This document shows, piece by piece, positions 21,791 through 31,755 of a DNA stretch of 63,723 bases. The stretch covers positions 238,431 through 302,153 of the forward strand of contig NZ_BSPW01000021.1 in NCBI RefSeq assembly GCF_030161235.1, in the 5' to 3' direction. The stretch is from Vibrio zhanjiangensis. GTDB lineage: Bacteria; Pseudomonadota; Gammaproteobacteria; Enterobacterales; Vibrionaceae. Each line of letters opens with the position of its first letter. The stretch's first letter is position 1. The position numbers and the translations under genes were made by a program. The notes beneath the pieces were generated by a model that saw only the letters and a list, made by a program, of their open reading frames with translations, did not search any database and was not told where the DNA came from.

Positions 21791-22390
21791 ATGCCGCAAA
21801 GACTAATTGATACTGAGCTAATGCCGGAACAAATGAAGGGCAAGTTTGAGGCTTTTATGCAAAACATTCAGCACTTGGGTGAACTTATCAAGGTGGATTT
21901 GCAGTCGCTACAGGCTGACCATATTGCTATGCGCATAAATGATATGGAGCTAGCAAAATTAGCTCACGACGAATGGTTAAAAGAGGGGCGAGAACTTTCA
22001 ACGGCGACGATAAATGGTCGACCTATTATCGTTATTGAACTGGCTCAACCACTTAAAGCTCTTGGCTGGTCAATGACATGCCTAGAACTTCCCTACCCAG
22101 CATTAGGCAAACTATATCCAACTCAAGGGTGGGAGCATGTGGAATTTGTTGTTCCGTCTTTGGCTAAAACAGCCAAAGAGTATTTGGTTGATATAAAACG
22201 TCGGTATCCGAGTTTAGCTTTGCAATGGGATAAACTGGATATGCATGGCATAAAGGTGAAACTGTCCAGTCCTAAAGGGGAAGGGGAGCGAATCAGTAAC
22301 CCCACAATAGCTTTTAAACATCAGGGAATATGTGTTAAGTTTCACCCTCATTCGCTGAAAAAGATCGTAGAGTCAGAACATTCAGCCTAG
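21791..22390 (+). CDS. yecM: YecM-family VOC-fold protein
   Basis: A 199-residue cytoplasmic protein of the YecM family, related to vicinal-oxygen-chelate folds (motifs DHIAMRIND and GWEHVEFVVP). The biochemical function is not known. In E. coli yecM is also adjacent to argS, here divergently oriented. The 3' end overlaps the convergent insulinase-family gene by 9 bp. Confidence 0.85.
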   Translation: MPQRLIDTELMPEQMKGKFEAFMQNIQHLGELIKVDLQSLQADHIAMRINDMELAKLAHDEWLKEGRELSTATINGRPIIVIELAQPLKALGWSMTCLELPYPALGKLYPTQGWEHVEFVVPSLAKTAKEYLVDIKRRYPSLALQWDKLDMHGIKVKLSSPKGEGERISNPTIAFKHQGICVKFHPHSLKKIVESEHSA

Positions 22391-25156
22391 TTCAGTATCT
22401 TTTGGTCTCAGTTGAAATTCTTCAACTGAGCCTATTTCAACACCGACGTTGAGAGCATCAGATGCCCCGTGAGCACTCCCTTTTGTATGCATAATTAGCC
22501 GATTGGCCGTTCTAGGTTTCAGTTCATTCACGACAAAGCGAATCATGTCTGCTCGACTGAGATTCTTAAGCTCATCAAGTACGCGTTCTTTGTGATTGAA
22601 ATCGTAATCTTTGTTACCAATTGCGACCCAAAGTCTTTGAGCTCGACTTTTTAAGGTGCTATCTGGCGCAGCAATTTGGCTCCATAGTCCTCGCTTACTG
22701 CTATGCCATTGATAATCGTTAAGTTCGAGTAAGACCATATAAAAGGCATTAAGGAATTCGTCGATTGAACTAATGAGTTCCGCAGGCGCCGCTTTCGGTG
22801 ATTGCACGTAGAGTACTAGCCCTGGATGACGATTGAGAGGCAAATTTCCGGTTCCAACCATGTAACCGAGTTGTTGCTTTGTTCGTATTTCATTGAAAAA
22901 TGTTGCTGACATGAGATGGTTTGCGAGCAAATACAAGGCGGTATTACGTGGTTCGATATCCTCGCATTGATAATAAACCACAATGGCGGAATCTTCTTGG
23001 TTTGACTCAATCGAACGTTGGAAAGAACCATTTTTTCCAAGCATAACCAAAGGTCTTAATGATTCTTGGTAACTTTGATTTTTGACTCTGAGTGCATCTT
23101 TTAGTGTGTCACTGAGCTTAATTGCCTCATTACGTGTCCAGTCGCCATACACAAACATTTCAATATGCAGTTTTGTTAAAATAGCAGAGACGAATTCGTC
23201 TAATTCACTCACATCAAGACTTTCTAAAGCAGATAACATATCACCGTATGGAGGATTATTGGGTTGCAGCATTCCTGTCATGGCATTAAACAACTGTGAA
23301 ATAGGTTTATCATGAGCGGCATTTTTCCAGTTTCTAACTAGCTGCTGTTTAATCGTGTTAAACCGCTCGGCACTGAATTCTCTGCTAGAAAAGCGTTCTA
23401 GGATCATTGCCATGAGTTCTGGCTGCTTTTGGCTGAAGCCGGATAAAGTGAGAGTGACCCCGCCTTGATGTGAATACATGTTGTAACTCATACCGGCAAT
23501 CTCTGCTTGATAGGTTTCTTTCGCCAATGAGTCGAGAAACATTTCCACACACACTCTCGTTTTAACGATATTTTTAACGTTTTTCACCGCGTGAGGACTA
23601 TCGATAGCGACAAAAATAACACCTTTAGGGACCCTGAATTCAGCCTCTTGGAGGTGCCAGAGCTTAAAACCTGGTAAGTCTTGAACCACCTTTGGAATAG
23701 AGGAGTGATCTTCTATTGGGAGAGGATCTAAGTCGTAGGAGATAAAAGGATTTTTGGGTGGTAAGGTGAAACCTAGACTGCTTTTCTCAGCGTAATGAAT
23801 TTTTCGTTGTTCTGTCATTGGACTGACTGAATAAGGCGTATGATACCATTTCGCTTTTTGGTCATATTTGTAGCCTTTGGCAATCAGTGTTGCACGTAAG
23901 TTATCTATAGTTAGATAGTTAAAAAGGTGTTTCAGAAGATTCTCATCGTAATTATTCATGACATAGTCACCGTAGACGATGTCTTCGGCTGAATAATGCT
24001 GCATATTTACCACCAAATGGCTAACAAGATCCATCGGATGAGTCAGTTCTTGAAAACGAAACGCGGATTCTAGAACCGCTTGTTTTTCTAGATAGCGCCA
24101 CTCAGCAAAACCTTCTTGCTCTATCAAGGACAAGTACGAGAATAAAGCTTGGATAATATCATCGACATGGTTTAAACCTGTGGGAGTGAGGTTACAGCTG
24201 ATGGTAAACTCTCGGTAATTACTACCACTGGTTCCACCACCTGCTGAAAGTGAAGTGATCCAACCTTTTTCTTTAAGTGCGAGCATAAGACTTCCGTCGC
24301 CCTCATAGCCCAGTAAATGGGCAAAATACGACATCGGCTTTTGGCGATAGTACTTGTCAAGGCTGGGTAGAGGAAAAGATAGGATCAGTTTACGAATTTC
24401 CTTCACAGGCTCGATATTGACAAAAACGGCGGTTGAGTTTTCCCCTACGTAGGGAACCTTAATAGACTTTCCAGAGAGATGGCGATTGACAATAGACGAG
24501 AATTTAGCCGTTACCCATTGTTCTAATTCGTTCAGTGTTTGTGGGCCTATTACGGCTAACGTCATTAAATCGGCAGAATATTCTCTGTGATGAAACGCAA
24601 TAATCTCTTCTCTGATCGATTGCCCATTTCTATCGCCCAGAGTTTCTTGGTTGCCAACTGAAAATTTCGCGAAAGGGTGTTTGGGATTGACTAACTCTTT
24701 GTGTACTTGATAAAGCCGCCTAGAATCATCATTTAATTTGAGTTTATATTCTGAGTCGACCGCCTCTCGTTCTTTATCAAGCGCTTCAGCATTAAACAAA
24801 GGGGCTGTAAAAAACTGGCTAAACCGGTCTAGGCAATGACAAAAGGCAGATGGCATTGCATCAAAAAAGAAGCAAGTGTGTTCTGCACCTGTCCATGCGT
24901 TATTGCTTCCGCCATGCTGATTGACATAGTGTTGGAAATCACCCACTTTGGGGTACTTCTCAGTGCCTAAAAATAGCATGTGCTCTAAGTAATGAGCCAT
25001 GCCTTGACGATCTTCAGGATCATCAAAATGCCCAACATTAATCGCCAAAGCGGCTGCGGATTTTTGTGCGTTGATATCTTGAATAAGCAAGACTTTAAGC
25101 TCGTTCCCCAATGTCAGATAGCGGTATTGGTTAGTATCGTTCGGGCTTAAATGCAC
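22382..25156 (-). CDS. Insulinase-family (M16) zinc protease, pitrilysin-like
   Basis: The 924-residue protein has the inverted zinc motif HxxEH in MAHYLEHMLFLGTEKYP (about residue 55) and the third ligand Glu in DKEREAVDSEYKLK. A second, non-catalytic M16 domain and the middle domain follow, as in E. coli protease III (962 residues). No signal peptide is visible at the N-terminus (MHLSPNDTNQYRYLTLGN), unlike E. coli PtrA, so a cytoplasmic location is possible. It probably degrades medium-sized peptides. Confidence 0.9.
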   Translation of the reverse strand: MHLSPNDTNQYRYLTLGNELKVLLIQDINAQKSAAALAINVGHFDDPEDRQGMAHYLEHMLFLGTEKYPKVGDFQHYVNQHGGSNNAWTGAEHTCFFFDAMPSAFCHCLDRFSQFFTAPLFNAEALDKEREAVDSEYKLKLNDDSRRLYQVHKELVNPKHPFAKFSVGNQETLGDRNGQSIREEIIAFHHREYSADLMTLAVIGPQTLNELEQWVTAKFSSIVNRHLSGKSIKVPYVGENSTAVFVNIEPVKEIRKLILSFPLPSLDKYYRQKPMSYFAHLLGYEGDGSLMLALKEKGWITSLSAGGGTSGSNYREFTISCNLTPTGLNHVDDIIQALFSYLSLIEQEGFAEWRYLEKQAVLESAFRFQELTHPMDLVSHLVVNMQHYSAEDIVYGDYVMNNYDENLLKHLFNYLTIDNLRATLIAKGYKYDQKAKWYHTPYSVSPMTEQRKIHYAEKSSLGFTLPPKNPFISYDLDPLPIEDHSSIPKVVQDLPGFKLWHLQEAEFRVPKGVIFVAIDSPHAVKNVKNIVKTRVCVEMFLDSLAKETYQAEIAGMSYNMYSHQGGVTLTLSGFSQKQPELMAMILERFSSREFSAERFNTIKQQLVRNWKNAAHDKPISQLFNAMTGMLQPNNPPYGDMLSALESLDVSELDEFVSAILTKLHIEMFVYGDWTRNEAIKLSDTLKDALRVKNQSYQESLRPLVMLGKNGSFQRSIESNQEDSAIVVYYQCEDIEPRNTALYLLANHLMSATFFNEIRTKQQLGYMVGTGNLPLNRHPGLVLYVQSPKAAPAELISSIDEFLNAFYMVLLELNDYQWHSSKRGLWSQIAAPDSTLKSRAQRLWVAIGNKDYDFNHKERVLDELKNLSRADMIRFVVNELKPRTANRLIMHTKGSAHGASDALNVGVEIGSVEEFQLRPKDTELG

Positions 25157-25181
25157 AAGTTTTTCTCCGTTTTAGGTTCTT

Positions 25182-25427
25182 ATGTGTTGTGATACTTTCA
25201 AAGACTATTGGTATGAAAGATCGACACGAGTTGTAACGTGCAGGATAGGTGTCAATGTGAACTGTCTTCCTGATAAATATAAGCATACACAATTTCTTTA
25301 CCGATACACCAAGAATGTTAAGAAAGTCGAAGTACTGAGTTGTCCCCTTGATATAATTGTCGGTCTTTTGAGACATATGTGGCACTATTATCAAGACATA
25401 TTTTTTGCCCCAGAATCGTTATTTTAG
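25182..25427 (+). CDS. Doubtful 81-residue ORF upstream of sixA
   Basis: The frame fills most of the 280-bp gap before sixA and ends 9 bp before its ATG. An AGG lies six bases before the ATG (ttttaggttcttatg). The product would be rich in Cys, Tyr and Trp, with a segment VLSCPLDIIVGLLRHMWHYY near the C-terminus. I recognise no family. An 87-codon frame is also open on the opposite strand over the same region, which lowers confidence; the plus frame is favoured by its ribosome site and its spacing to sixA. Confidence 0.3.
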   Translation: MCCDTFKDYWYERSTRVVTCRIGVNVNCLPDKYKHTQFLYRYTKNVKKVEVLSCPLDIIVGLLRHMWHYYQDIFFAPESLF

Positions 25428-25436
25428 GAATCATTA

Positions 25437-25901
25437 ATGAAAATACTCATCATGCGTCATGGTGAAGCTGAACATTACGCAAATTCAGACGCTGAACGCG
25501 CTCTGACCAAGAAGGGTAAACAAGAGTCGATAGAAGCGGTAAAGCAGTGTGTAGAGAATGGGTATACACATCTGGATTTGGTGCTGGTGAGTCCTTATCT
25601 GAGAGCACAACAAACTTGGCAAGCTGTGGCATCTCATTTTTGTGCAAAACAAATTAAGGTTTGTGACGATATTACTCCGTATGGTGATGCGGGTCGTGTG
25701 GGTGATTACATTTCTGCAATTGCAGAAGTAGAGCAGCCCACATCTATCTTGTTAGTTTCTCATTTGCCGCTAGTTGGGTATTTAACATCGGAGCTTGTCC
25801 CAGAATTGGCGCCGCCCATGTTTCCTACTTCTGGGATTGTCGGCATCGAGTATGATATTGAACGTCGCAAGGGGGAATTGGTGTTAAATATTCGCCCCTA
25901 A
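25437..25901 (+). CDS. sixA: Phosphohistidine phosphatase SixA
   Basis: SixA removes phosphate from histidine; in E. coli it acts on ArcB and on the nitrogen phosphotransferase protein NPr. The 154-residue protein has the RHG signature at residues 7-9 (MRHGEAE, catalytic His8) and a second catalytic His in SHLPLVGYL. It has only the minimal phosphatase core. It lies on the same strand as flhA but 158 bp upstream, with a separate flhA promoter between. Confidence 0.92.
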   Translation: MKILIMRHGEAEHYANSDAERALTKKGKQESIEAVKQCVENGYTHLDLVLVSPYLRAQQTWQAVASHFCAKQIKVCDDITPYGDAGRVGDYISAIAEVEQPTSILLVSHLPLVGYLTSELVPELAPPMFPTSGIVGIEYDIERRKGELVLNIRP

Positions 25902-25996
25902 ATCAATTTTATTTTATGTATGTTGCAGTACGCGCTATTAACCGATAGGTGTTCTTAGTCGCCTTACGTAGTAAGCCATAAAATTGACATTTTATC

Positions 25997-26012
25997 TGGA
26001 CTAATATTTGCA
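25997..26012 (+). promoter_or_regulatory. Sigma-54 (RpoN)-type promoter for flhA operon
   Basis: TGGACTAATATTTGCA keeps the -24 GG and -12 GC with exactly ten bases between, and the TTTGC box, compared with the consensus TGGCAC-N5-TTGCW. It lies 48 bp before flhA. In Vibrio, the flhA operon is a class II flagellar operon driven by FlrA and sigma-54, which agrees. Confidence 0.75.
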
Positions 26013-26059
26013 TAACCATCTAAGTCATTAATTCGGGTTGAATAATACCGTCTGCCACT

Positions 26060-28153
26060 ATGAAATTTACATTACCATTTGCTGATAAGTTACCTCAGAT
26101 TCCCCAACGAGCGATGCCTGCGATAGGGGCGCCTATTATGGTGTTGGCAACGTTAGCAATGGTCGTATTACCCATACCTCCATTTCTTCTAGACTTGTTT
26201 TTTACCTTTAATATTGCCCTAGCTATGGTGGTGTTACTGGTCACTGTCTATACACGACGGCCACTGGATTTTGCTGCTTTTCCTACAGTACTTCTTATCG
26301 CTACTCTGTTACGTTTGGCGTTAAACGTTGCGTCCACTCGAGTTGTATTGCTTTATGGTCATGAAGGCACGGCTGCGGCAGGTAGCGTTATCGAAGCATT
26401 CGGTAGTGTTGTAATCGGTGGCAACTATGCTGTCGGTTTAGTCGTGTTCCTTATCCTAATGATCATCAACTTTATGGTTGTGACTAAGGGTGCTGGTCGT
26501 ATTTCTGAAGTGAGCGCTCGATTTACCTTAGATGCATTGCCTGGTAAGCAAATGGCAATAGACGCTGATCTTAACGCGGGTTTGATTGATCAGGACCAAG
26601 CACGAACACGACGCCAAGAAGTGACTAAAGAAGCGGATTTTTACGGTTCGATGGATGGTGCATCTAAGTTTGTTAAAGGTGATGCGATTGCAGGTATTTT
26701 GATCCTCTTTATCAATATCATCGGTGGCCTCACTATTGGAATGATCCAATATGACTTAGCCTTCGGACAGGCAATTCAAATCTATACCCTGCTAACTATC
26801 GGTGATGGTCTTGTGGCACAAATTCCATCACTTTTGTTATCTATTGGCGCGGCGATAATGGTCACCCGTCAAAATACTGATGAAGATATGGGGCAGCAGG
26901 TCGTTTTTCAAATGTTTGATAACCCGAAAGCATTGATGATAACGGCTGGTATTCTTGGTGTCATGGGTTTGGTGCCGGGCATGCCTCATTTTTCTTTCTT
27001 GTTTCTCGCGGTATTAGCAGGAGGTGGGGCCTATTGGATCCATAGGAAACAGAAGCAAAATGCGGACAAAGCCAAGCTTCCAGCCAGTAAAGATCAAGAA
27101 GCGCCAACACCAAAAGAACTATCGTGGGATGATGTTCAACCTGTTGATATTATAGGACTTGAAGTAGGGTATCGTCTGATTCCTTTGGTTGATAAAGATC
27201 AAGGTGGAGAGCTACTTGAGCGAGTTAAAGGGGTTCGTAAAAAGCTTTCTCAAGACTTTGGTTTTCTCATTCCTGCGGTGCATATTCGCGATAACCTTGA
27301 GCTCACTCCCAACAGCTATCGAATTACCTTGATGGGAGTGGCTGTTGGTGAAGCAGAAATTCGACCAGACATGGAGTTGGCGATCAATCCGGGGCAAGTT
27401 TATGGCGTGGTTGAGGGAGAGCCAACCATTGACCCTGCGTTTGGTTTAGAAGCGACATGGATTAAAGGTGAGCAGCGAGAGCATGCACAAGCACTAGGCT
27501 ATACGGTTGTCGATTCATCAACGGTTCTGGCGACCCACTTAAGCCAGCTTCTGACCAATAATGCCTCGCAACTAATTGGCCATGAGGAAGTGCAGAACTT
27601 ACTTGAAATGCTTGGTCGAAGTACGCCGAAATTAATTGAGAGTTTTGTACCTGATCAGCTCCAGCTCGGTGTTGTAGTTAAGGTGTTACAAAATCTGCTC
27701 AATGAGGCTGTGCCAATAAGGGACATACGTACCATAGTTCAGACTTTGGCTGAATATTCGAGTAAGAGTCAAGAACCTGACATTCTAACCGCCGCAGTTA
27801 GAATTTCCTTAAAAAGATTAATTGTTCAAGAAATCAATGGGATAGAGTCGGAGCTGCCAGTAATTACCCTAATTCCTGAATTGGAACAGATATTGCACCA
27901 GACAATGCAGGCGTCTGGAGGAGAGTCTGCTGGAATCGAGCCTGGTTTGGCTGAGCGATTACAATCTTCATTAACTCAAGCGACTCAAGAGCAAGAGTTG
28001 AAAGGGGAACCAGCGGTACTTCTCACCTCTGGTGTATTGCGTTCTACACTGGCAAAATTTGTGAAGAATACAATTCCATCATTGCGAGTACTCTCCTATC
28101 AGGAGATTCCAGATGAAAAACAAATACGTATCGTTCAAGCTGTTGGTAACTAA
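26060..28153 (+). CDS. flhA: Flagellar export gate protein FlhA
   Basis: FlhA forms the nonameric export gate of the flagellar type III secretion system. The 697-residue protein has about eight N-terminal membrane helices (residues about 20-310), including the FHIPEP-family signature region RISEVSARFTLDALPGKQMAIDAD (first part cited). A large cytoplasmic domain for substrate-chaperone docking follows. flhB is not adjacent, as in other vibrios. It heads the flagellar/chemotaxis operon. Confidence 0.97.
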   Translation: MKFTLPFADKLPQIPQRAMPAIGAPIMVLATLAMVVLPIPPFLLDLFFTFNIALAMVVLLVTVYTRRPLDFAAFPTVLLIATLLRLALNVASTRVVLLYGHEGTAAAGSVIEAFGSVVIGGNYAVGLVVFLILMIINFMVVTKGAGRISEVSARFTLDALPGKQMAIDADLNAGLIDQDQARTRRQEVTKEADFYGSMDGASKFVKGDAIAGILILFINIIGGLTIGMIQYDLAFGQAIQIYTLLTIGDGLVAQIPSLLLSIGAAIMVTRQNTDEDMGQQVVFQMFDNPKALMITAGILGVMGLVPGMPHFSFLFLAVLAGGGAYWIHRKQKQNADKAKLPASKDQEAPTPKELSWDDVQPVDIIGLEVGYRLIPLVDKDQGGELLERVKGVRKKLSQDFGFLIPAVHIRDNLELTPNSYRITLMGVAVGEAEIRPDMELAINPGQVYGVVEGEPTIDPAFGLEATWIKGEQREHAQALGYTVVDSSTVLATHLSQLLTNNASQLIGHEEVQNLLEMLGRSTPKLIESFVPDQLQLGVVVKVLQNLLNEAVPIRDIRTIVQTLAEYSSKSQEPDILTAAVRISLKRLIVQEINGIESELPVITLIPELEQILHQTMQASGGESAGIEPGLAERLQSSLTQATQEQELKGEPAVLLTSGVLRSTLAKFVKNTIPSLRVLSYQEIPDEKQIRIVQAVGN

Positions 28154-28185
28154 ATAGTGTACGTGCGAAAAGATGGATACTGATT

Positions 28186-29673
28186 TTGAAGATTAAACGA
28201 TTTTTTGCTAAGGACATGCGCACCGCTTTGCTGCAAGTAAAGAGTCAGCTTGGCGATGATGCGGTTATCATGTCGAATAAAAAAGTCGCTGGTGGCATAG
28301 AAATTGTTGCAGCGGTTGACAATGAAACGGCTGCTGCGCGTTCAGCGGCTAAAAAAGCATCGCAGCCCAGTTCCAGTAATCCACGAGCGGCAGCCACGCA
28401 GAGTACTACTAGCATCAAACAGCGTACGTTAGAAGAAGACAGAGTCAGCTTACAAGCCAAAGCTGATAATGGTTCAATGACAAAACGTTTTGCTCATATG
28501 CTCAAGCAATACAGTAGCGCAACCGCCGTCTGCAATGAGGATAATGAAGAGACTAATGCGGACTCACTCTCGTCACTGATGAAACGGCAGGAGCGCCAAG
28601 CGAAGCTGCGTAATGAAGTTAATGGTGTAAAACTTCGCGAAGACTCTCCTTTGGCCAAGCTTATCGCTCAAGATAATAAAATGCCGGAACAGCGCTCTCG
28701 GCTTGATCCCAGTCGTTATGAACGTAATCGTAATGATGACTCTGGTGCGAGCAGTGAAGATTTTGAAGAAATGCGCGAAGAGATGACGTCTATTCGACGA
28801 TTACTTGAGCATCAAGTTTCAGGACTAATGTGGCAAGAAGTCGAGCGTCGAGAGCCATTAAGGGCCATGTTAATCAAGCGGTTAGAACGAATGGGAGTGT
28901 CTGCTGATCTCGCTGACCAGCTCGCCTGTTATATTCCTGAAGACACGCCACCAACAAAAGCTTGGAAGGCGCTATTGGGTCTGGTTTCAGATCAGGTTCC
29001 CATTGCTAAACAAGATATCCTAAAACGGGGGGGAGTGGTTGCTTTACTTGGGCCCACAGGTGTCGGAAAAACAACAACAGTGGCTAAACTTGCGGCTAGA
29101 GCTGCAATGGAATATGGCTCAGACAATGTCGCGCTGGTTACAACAGATACGTATCGAATAGGGGCGCATGAGCAGTTGGCAATTTATGGGCGTATTATGG
29201 GATGTGCAGTAAAAGTTGCTAAAGATTCCAAAGAGTTAGCCGATGTAATTCATCAGTTGAGAAATCGCCGTCTCATCCTTGTTGATACCGCTGGTATGGG
29301 GCAAAGAGATGTACGTTTGTCTGAACAACTCGATACATTGATGCATGAAAGTGGTGAAGTCATTCATAGCTATTTGGTATTGCCAGCAACTGCTCAGAGA
29401 AAAGTATTGCAAGAGACGATCGATCATTTTCAGAGGATTCCTCTTTCAGGGTGTATCCTTACTAAGTTGGACGAATCTTTAAGTCTTGGTGAATTTGTTA
29501 GTGTTGTTGTTCAAAACGCGCTGCCGGTAGCATACATCGCTAATGGACAAAGAGTCCCAGAGGATATAGTGATCGCGCAGCCCAAATACATGGTAGCCAA
29601 GGCAAACGAATTGTTAGAGAAGTCGACAGATAATGAGCCTCACTACTGGAATAGTGAAGTAGAACGGTTCTAG
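28186..29673 (+). CDS. flhF: Flagellar SRP-like GTPase FlhF
   Basis: FlhF is an SRP-family GTPase that sets the polar position of the flagellum and recruits the first basal body components. The 495-residue protein has the N-terminal B domain (MKIKRFFAKDMRTAL after a TTG start), a variable charged linker, then the NG domain with P-loop GPTGVGKTTTVAKLA (about 288-302), DTYRIGAHEQL, DTAGMGQRD and TKLDES. The TTG start is chosen because this N-terminus is the family norm and no ATG is nearby. Confidence 0.95.
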   Translation: MKIKRFFAKDMRTALLQVKSQLGDDAVIMSNKKVAGGIEIVAAVDNETAAARSAAKKASQPSSSNPRAAATQSTTSIKQRTLEEDRVSLQAKADNGSMTKRFAHMLKQYSSATAVCNEDNEETNADSLSSLMKRQERQAKLRNEVNGVKLREDSPLAKLIAQDNKMPEQRSRLDPSRYERNRNDDSGASSEDFEEMREEMTSIRRLLEHQVSGLMWQEVERREPLRAMLIKRLERMGVSADLADQLACYIPEDTPPTKAWKALLGLVSDQVPIAKQDILKRGGVVALLGPTGVGKTTTVAKLAARAAMEYGSDNVALVTTDTYRIGAHEQLAIYGRIMGCAVKVAKDSKELADVIHQLRNRRLILVDTAGMGQRDVRLSEQLDTLMHESGEVIHSYLVLPATAQRKVLQETIDHFQRIPLSGCILTKLDESLSLGEFVSVVVQNALPVAYIANGQRVPEDIVIAQPKYMVAKANELLEKSTDNEPHYWNSEVERF

Positions 29674-29686
29674 GCGGCGGACGATT

Positions 29687-30574
29687 ATGACGAAGAATAT
29701 GATACAAGACCAAGCAAGCGGATTACGCCGCTTAACACAACCCTCTGTTACTAAAGTGATTGCAGTCACAGGGGGAAAAGGTGGAGTAGGTAAATCTAAT
29801 GTGACCTTAGGGCTAGCCATATGCATGGCTCGTCAGGGTAAAAAAGTCATGGTGTTGGATGCTGACCTTGGTTTGGCAAATGTTGATGTGATGCTTGGAA
29901 TACGCTCAAAGAAAAATCTTGGCCATGTACTTGCTGGTGAATGTGAACTCAAAGATGCTATTGTTGAAGGACCATACGGAATTAAAATAATCCCGGCCAC
30001 ATCGGGTACTCAGGCAATGACAGAGTTGTCCCATGCGCAGCACGTAGGACTTATCCGTGCTTTCGGTAGCTTAGAAGATGAGATGGACATATTACTCATC
30101 GATACCGCGGCTGGAATTTCTGATATGGTGGTGAGCTTTTCTCGTGCCGCTCAAGATGTGGTTGTCGTGGTTTGTGATGAACCCTCATCGATTACAGATG
30201 CTTATGCGTTGATCAAGCTCTTAAGTAATGAACATCAAGTTCAAAGATTTAAAATTGTTGCTAATATGGTCAGAAGCTATCGTGAAGGAAGAGAATTGTT
30301 CGCAAAATTGACATTGGTCACAGAGCGATTCCTGAATGTTAGTATTGAGCTCGTAGCATGTATTCCATTAGATGATAAAGTTCGACAAGCGGTTAAAAAA
30401 CAAAAGATTGTTGTGGACGCATTTCCTCGTTCACCAGCTTCACTAGCTCTCGGGTCGTTAGCAAATAAGGCATTAACTTGGCCAATTCCTAAAACACCGA
30501 GTGGACATCTGGAGTTTTTTGTAGAACGCTTACTTCATAGAACAGAGATGTTAGAGGAACCATTTGGTGAATAA
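29687..30574 (+). CDS. flhG: MinD-like ATPase FlhG (FleN), flagellar number regulator
   Basis: FlhG limits vibrios to a single polar flagellum, antagonising FlhF and the master regulator FlrA. The 295-residue protein has the deviant Walker A KGGVGKS at residues 31-37, the switch DADLGLANVD and DTAAGISD. An N-terminal segment before the P-loop (QASGLRRL) resembles the DQAxxLR motif that stimulates FlhF GTPase. It starts 13 bp after flhF and overlaps fliA. Confidence 0.95.
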   Translation: MTKNMIQDQASGLRRLTQPSVTKVIAVTGGKGGVGKSNVTLGLAICMARQGKKVMVLDADLGLANVDVMLGIRSKKNLGHVLAGECELKDAIVEGPYGIKIIPATSGTQAMTELSHAQHVGLIRAFGSLEDEMDILLIDTAAGISDMVVSFSRAAQDVVVVVCDEPSSITDAYALIKLLSNEHQVQRFKIVANMVRSYREGRELFAKLTLVTERFLNVSIELVACIPLDDKVRQAVKKQKIVVDAFPRSPASLALGSLANKALTWPIPKTPSGHLEFFVERLLHRTEMLEEPFGE

Positions 30575-31301
30575 GGCATTGACCTATGACCAATACGCAA
30601 ATCAAGACAGCCGACGAGCATTTCTAGAAAAATACTCAGTGCTCGTTAAACGCATTGCTCATCATTTACTCGGTCGTCTACCACCGAGTGTTCAAGTTGA
30701 AGATCTTATCCAAGCGGGAATGATAGGTCTGCTTGAAGCTCAAAAAAATTATGATGGGAGTAAGGGGGCAAGTTTTGAAACCTATGCTGGCATTCGTATT
30801 CGGGGTGCTATGCTTGATGATATACGTCGTGGAGATTGGGTGCCTCGTTCTGTCCATAAAAACAGCCGAGAGATTAGCCAAGCGATTTCACAACTAGAGG
30901 GTGAGCTCAACAGGGATCCTACCGATGCAGAGGTCGCCAAACGAATGGAGATGACTCTAGAGCAATATCACAATGCCTTGGCGGATATCAATTGTTCTCG
31001 TCTGATAGGTATTGACGACTTAGGGGTGTCAGAAGATGCGATTTCTCATGAAGACTCAGATGAAGAAAATACCCCGTTTAAAGGGGTGGCAGATGAGTAT
31101 TTTCGCAACGCTCTGATAGAATCAATAAAATCACTACCTGAAAGAGAAGCTCTTGTTCTTTCGCTTTATTACGATGAAGAGTTAAACTTGAAGGAAATCG
31201 GCGAAGTAATTGGTGTTAGCGAGTCACGAGTTAGCCAAATACTGAGCCAATCAATGCAACGTCTACGCACAAAGCTTAGTGTTTGGACAAACGATGACTA
31301 G
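30567..31301 (+). CDS. fliA: Flagellar sigma factor FliA (sigma-28)
   Basis: FliA directs late flagellar and chemotaxis promoters. The 244-residue protein has region 2 (SVQVEDLIQAGMIGLLEA), region 2.4 to 3 (GDWVPRSVHK, DPTDAEVAKRM) and region 4 (LNLKEIGEVIGVSESRVSQI). I prefer the GTG at 30567 (MNKALTYDQ); a TTG one codon earlier is possible. GAGGA lies at 30553-30557. It overlaps the end of flhG by 8 bp. Confidence 0.95.
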   Translation: MNKALTYDQYANQDSRRAFLEKYSVLVKRIAHHLLGRLPPSVQVEDLIQAGMIGLLEAQKNYDGSKGASFETYAGIRIRGAMLDDIRRGDWVPRSVHKNSREISQAISQLEGELNRDPTDAEVAKRMEMTLEQYHNALADINCSRLIGIDDLGVSEDAISHEDSDEENTPFKGVADEYFRNALIESIKSLPEREALVLSLYYDEELNLKEIGEVIGVSESRVSQILSQSMQRLRTKLSVWTNDD

Positions 31302-31334
31302 AAATCACTGACATAGAACTCAGTGGAGGCAATT

Positions 31335-31715
31335 TTGAATAAAAATATGAAGATCCTTATTGTTGACGACTTTTCAACAATGCGCCGTATCGTTAAGAAC
31401 TTACTTCGCGACTTGGGTTTCAACAATACGCAGGAAGCGGACGATGGCTTAACGGCGTTACCAATGCTCAAAAAAGGTGATTTCGAATTTGTTGTGACAG
31501 ATTGGAACATGCCTGGTATGCAGGGCATAGACCTTCTAAAGCATATTCGTGCCGATGATGAGCTAAAACATTTACCTGTACTCATGATTACTGCAGAAGC
31601 GAAGCGTGAACAAATTGTTGAAGCTGCGCAAGCGGGTGTAAACGGATACATAGTAAAACCGTTTACGGCTGCAACACTAAAAGAAAAATTAGATAAAATC
31701 TTCGAACGTTTATAA
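31335..31715 (+). CDS. cheY: Chemotaxis response regulator CheY
   Basis: CheY carries phosphate from CheA to the flagellar switch. The receiver has the acid pair DD at 11-12, phospho-acceptor Asp56 (VVTDWNMPG), the Thr/Ala switch TAEAKRE and Lys in VKPF. GGAGG at 31325-31329 sits five bases before TTG 31335, which I take as the start (126 residues). A GTG at 31323 is in frame but would put the ribosome site inside the gene. It matches the CheY3 type that controls swimming in vibrios. Confidence 0.95.
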   Translation: MNKNMKILIVDDFSTMRRIVKNLLRDLGFNNTQEADDGLTALPMLKKGDFEFVVTDWNMPGMQGIDLLKHIRADDELKHLPVLMITAEAKREQIVEAAQAGVNGYIVKPFTAATLKEKLDKIFERL

Positions 31716-31755
31716 GTCAAGAAATTGACGCAGGGATGCGAAAGGCCAATTCAGA

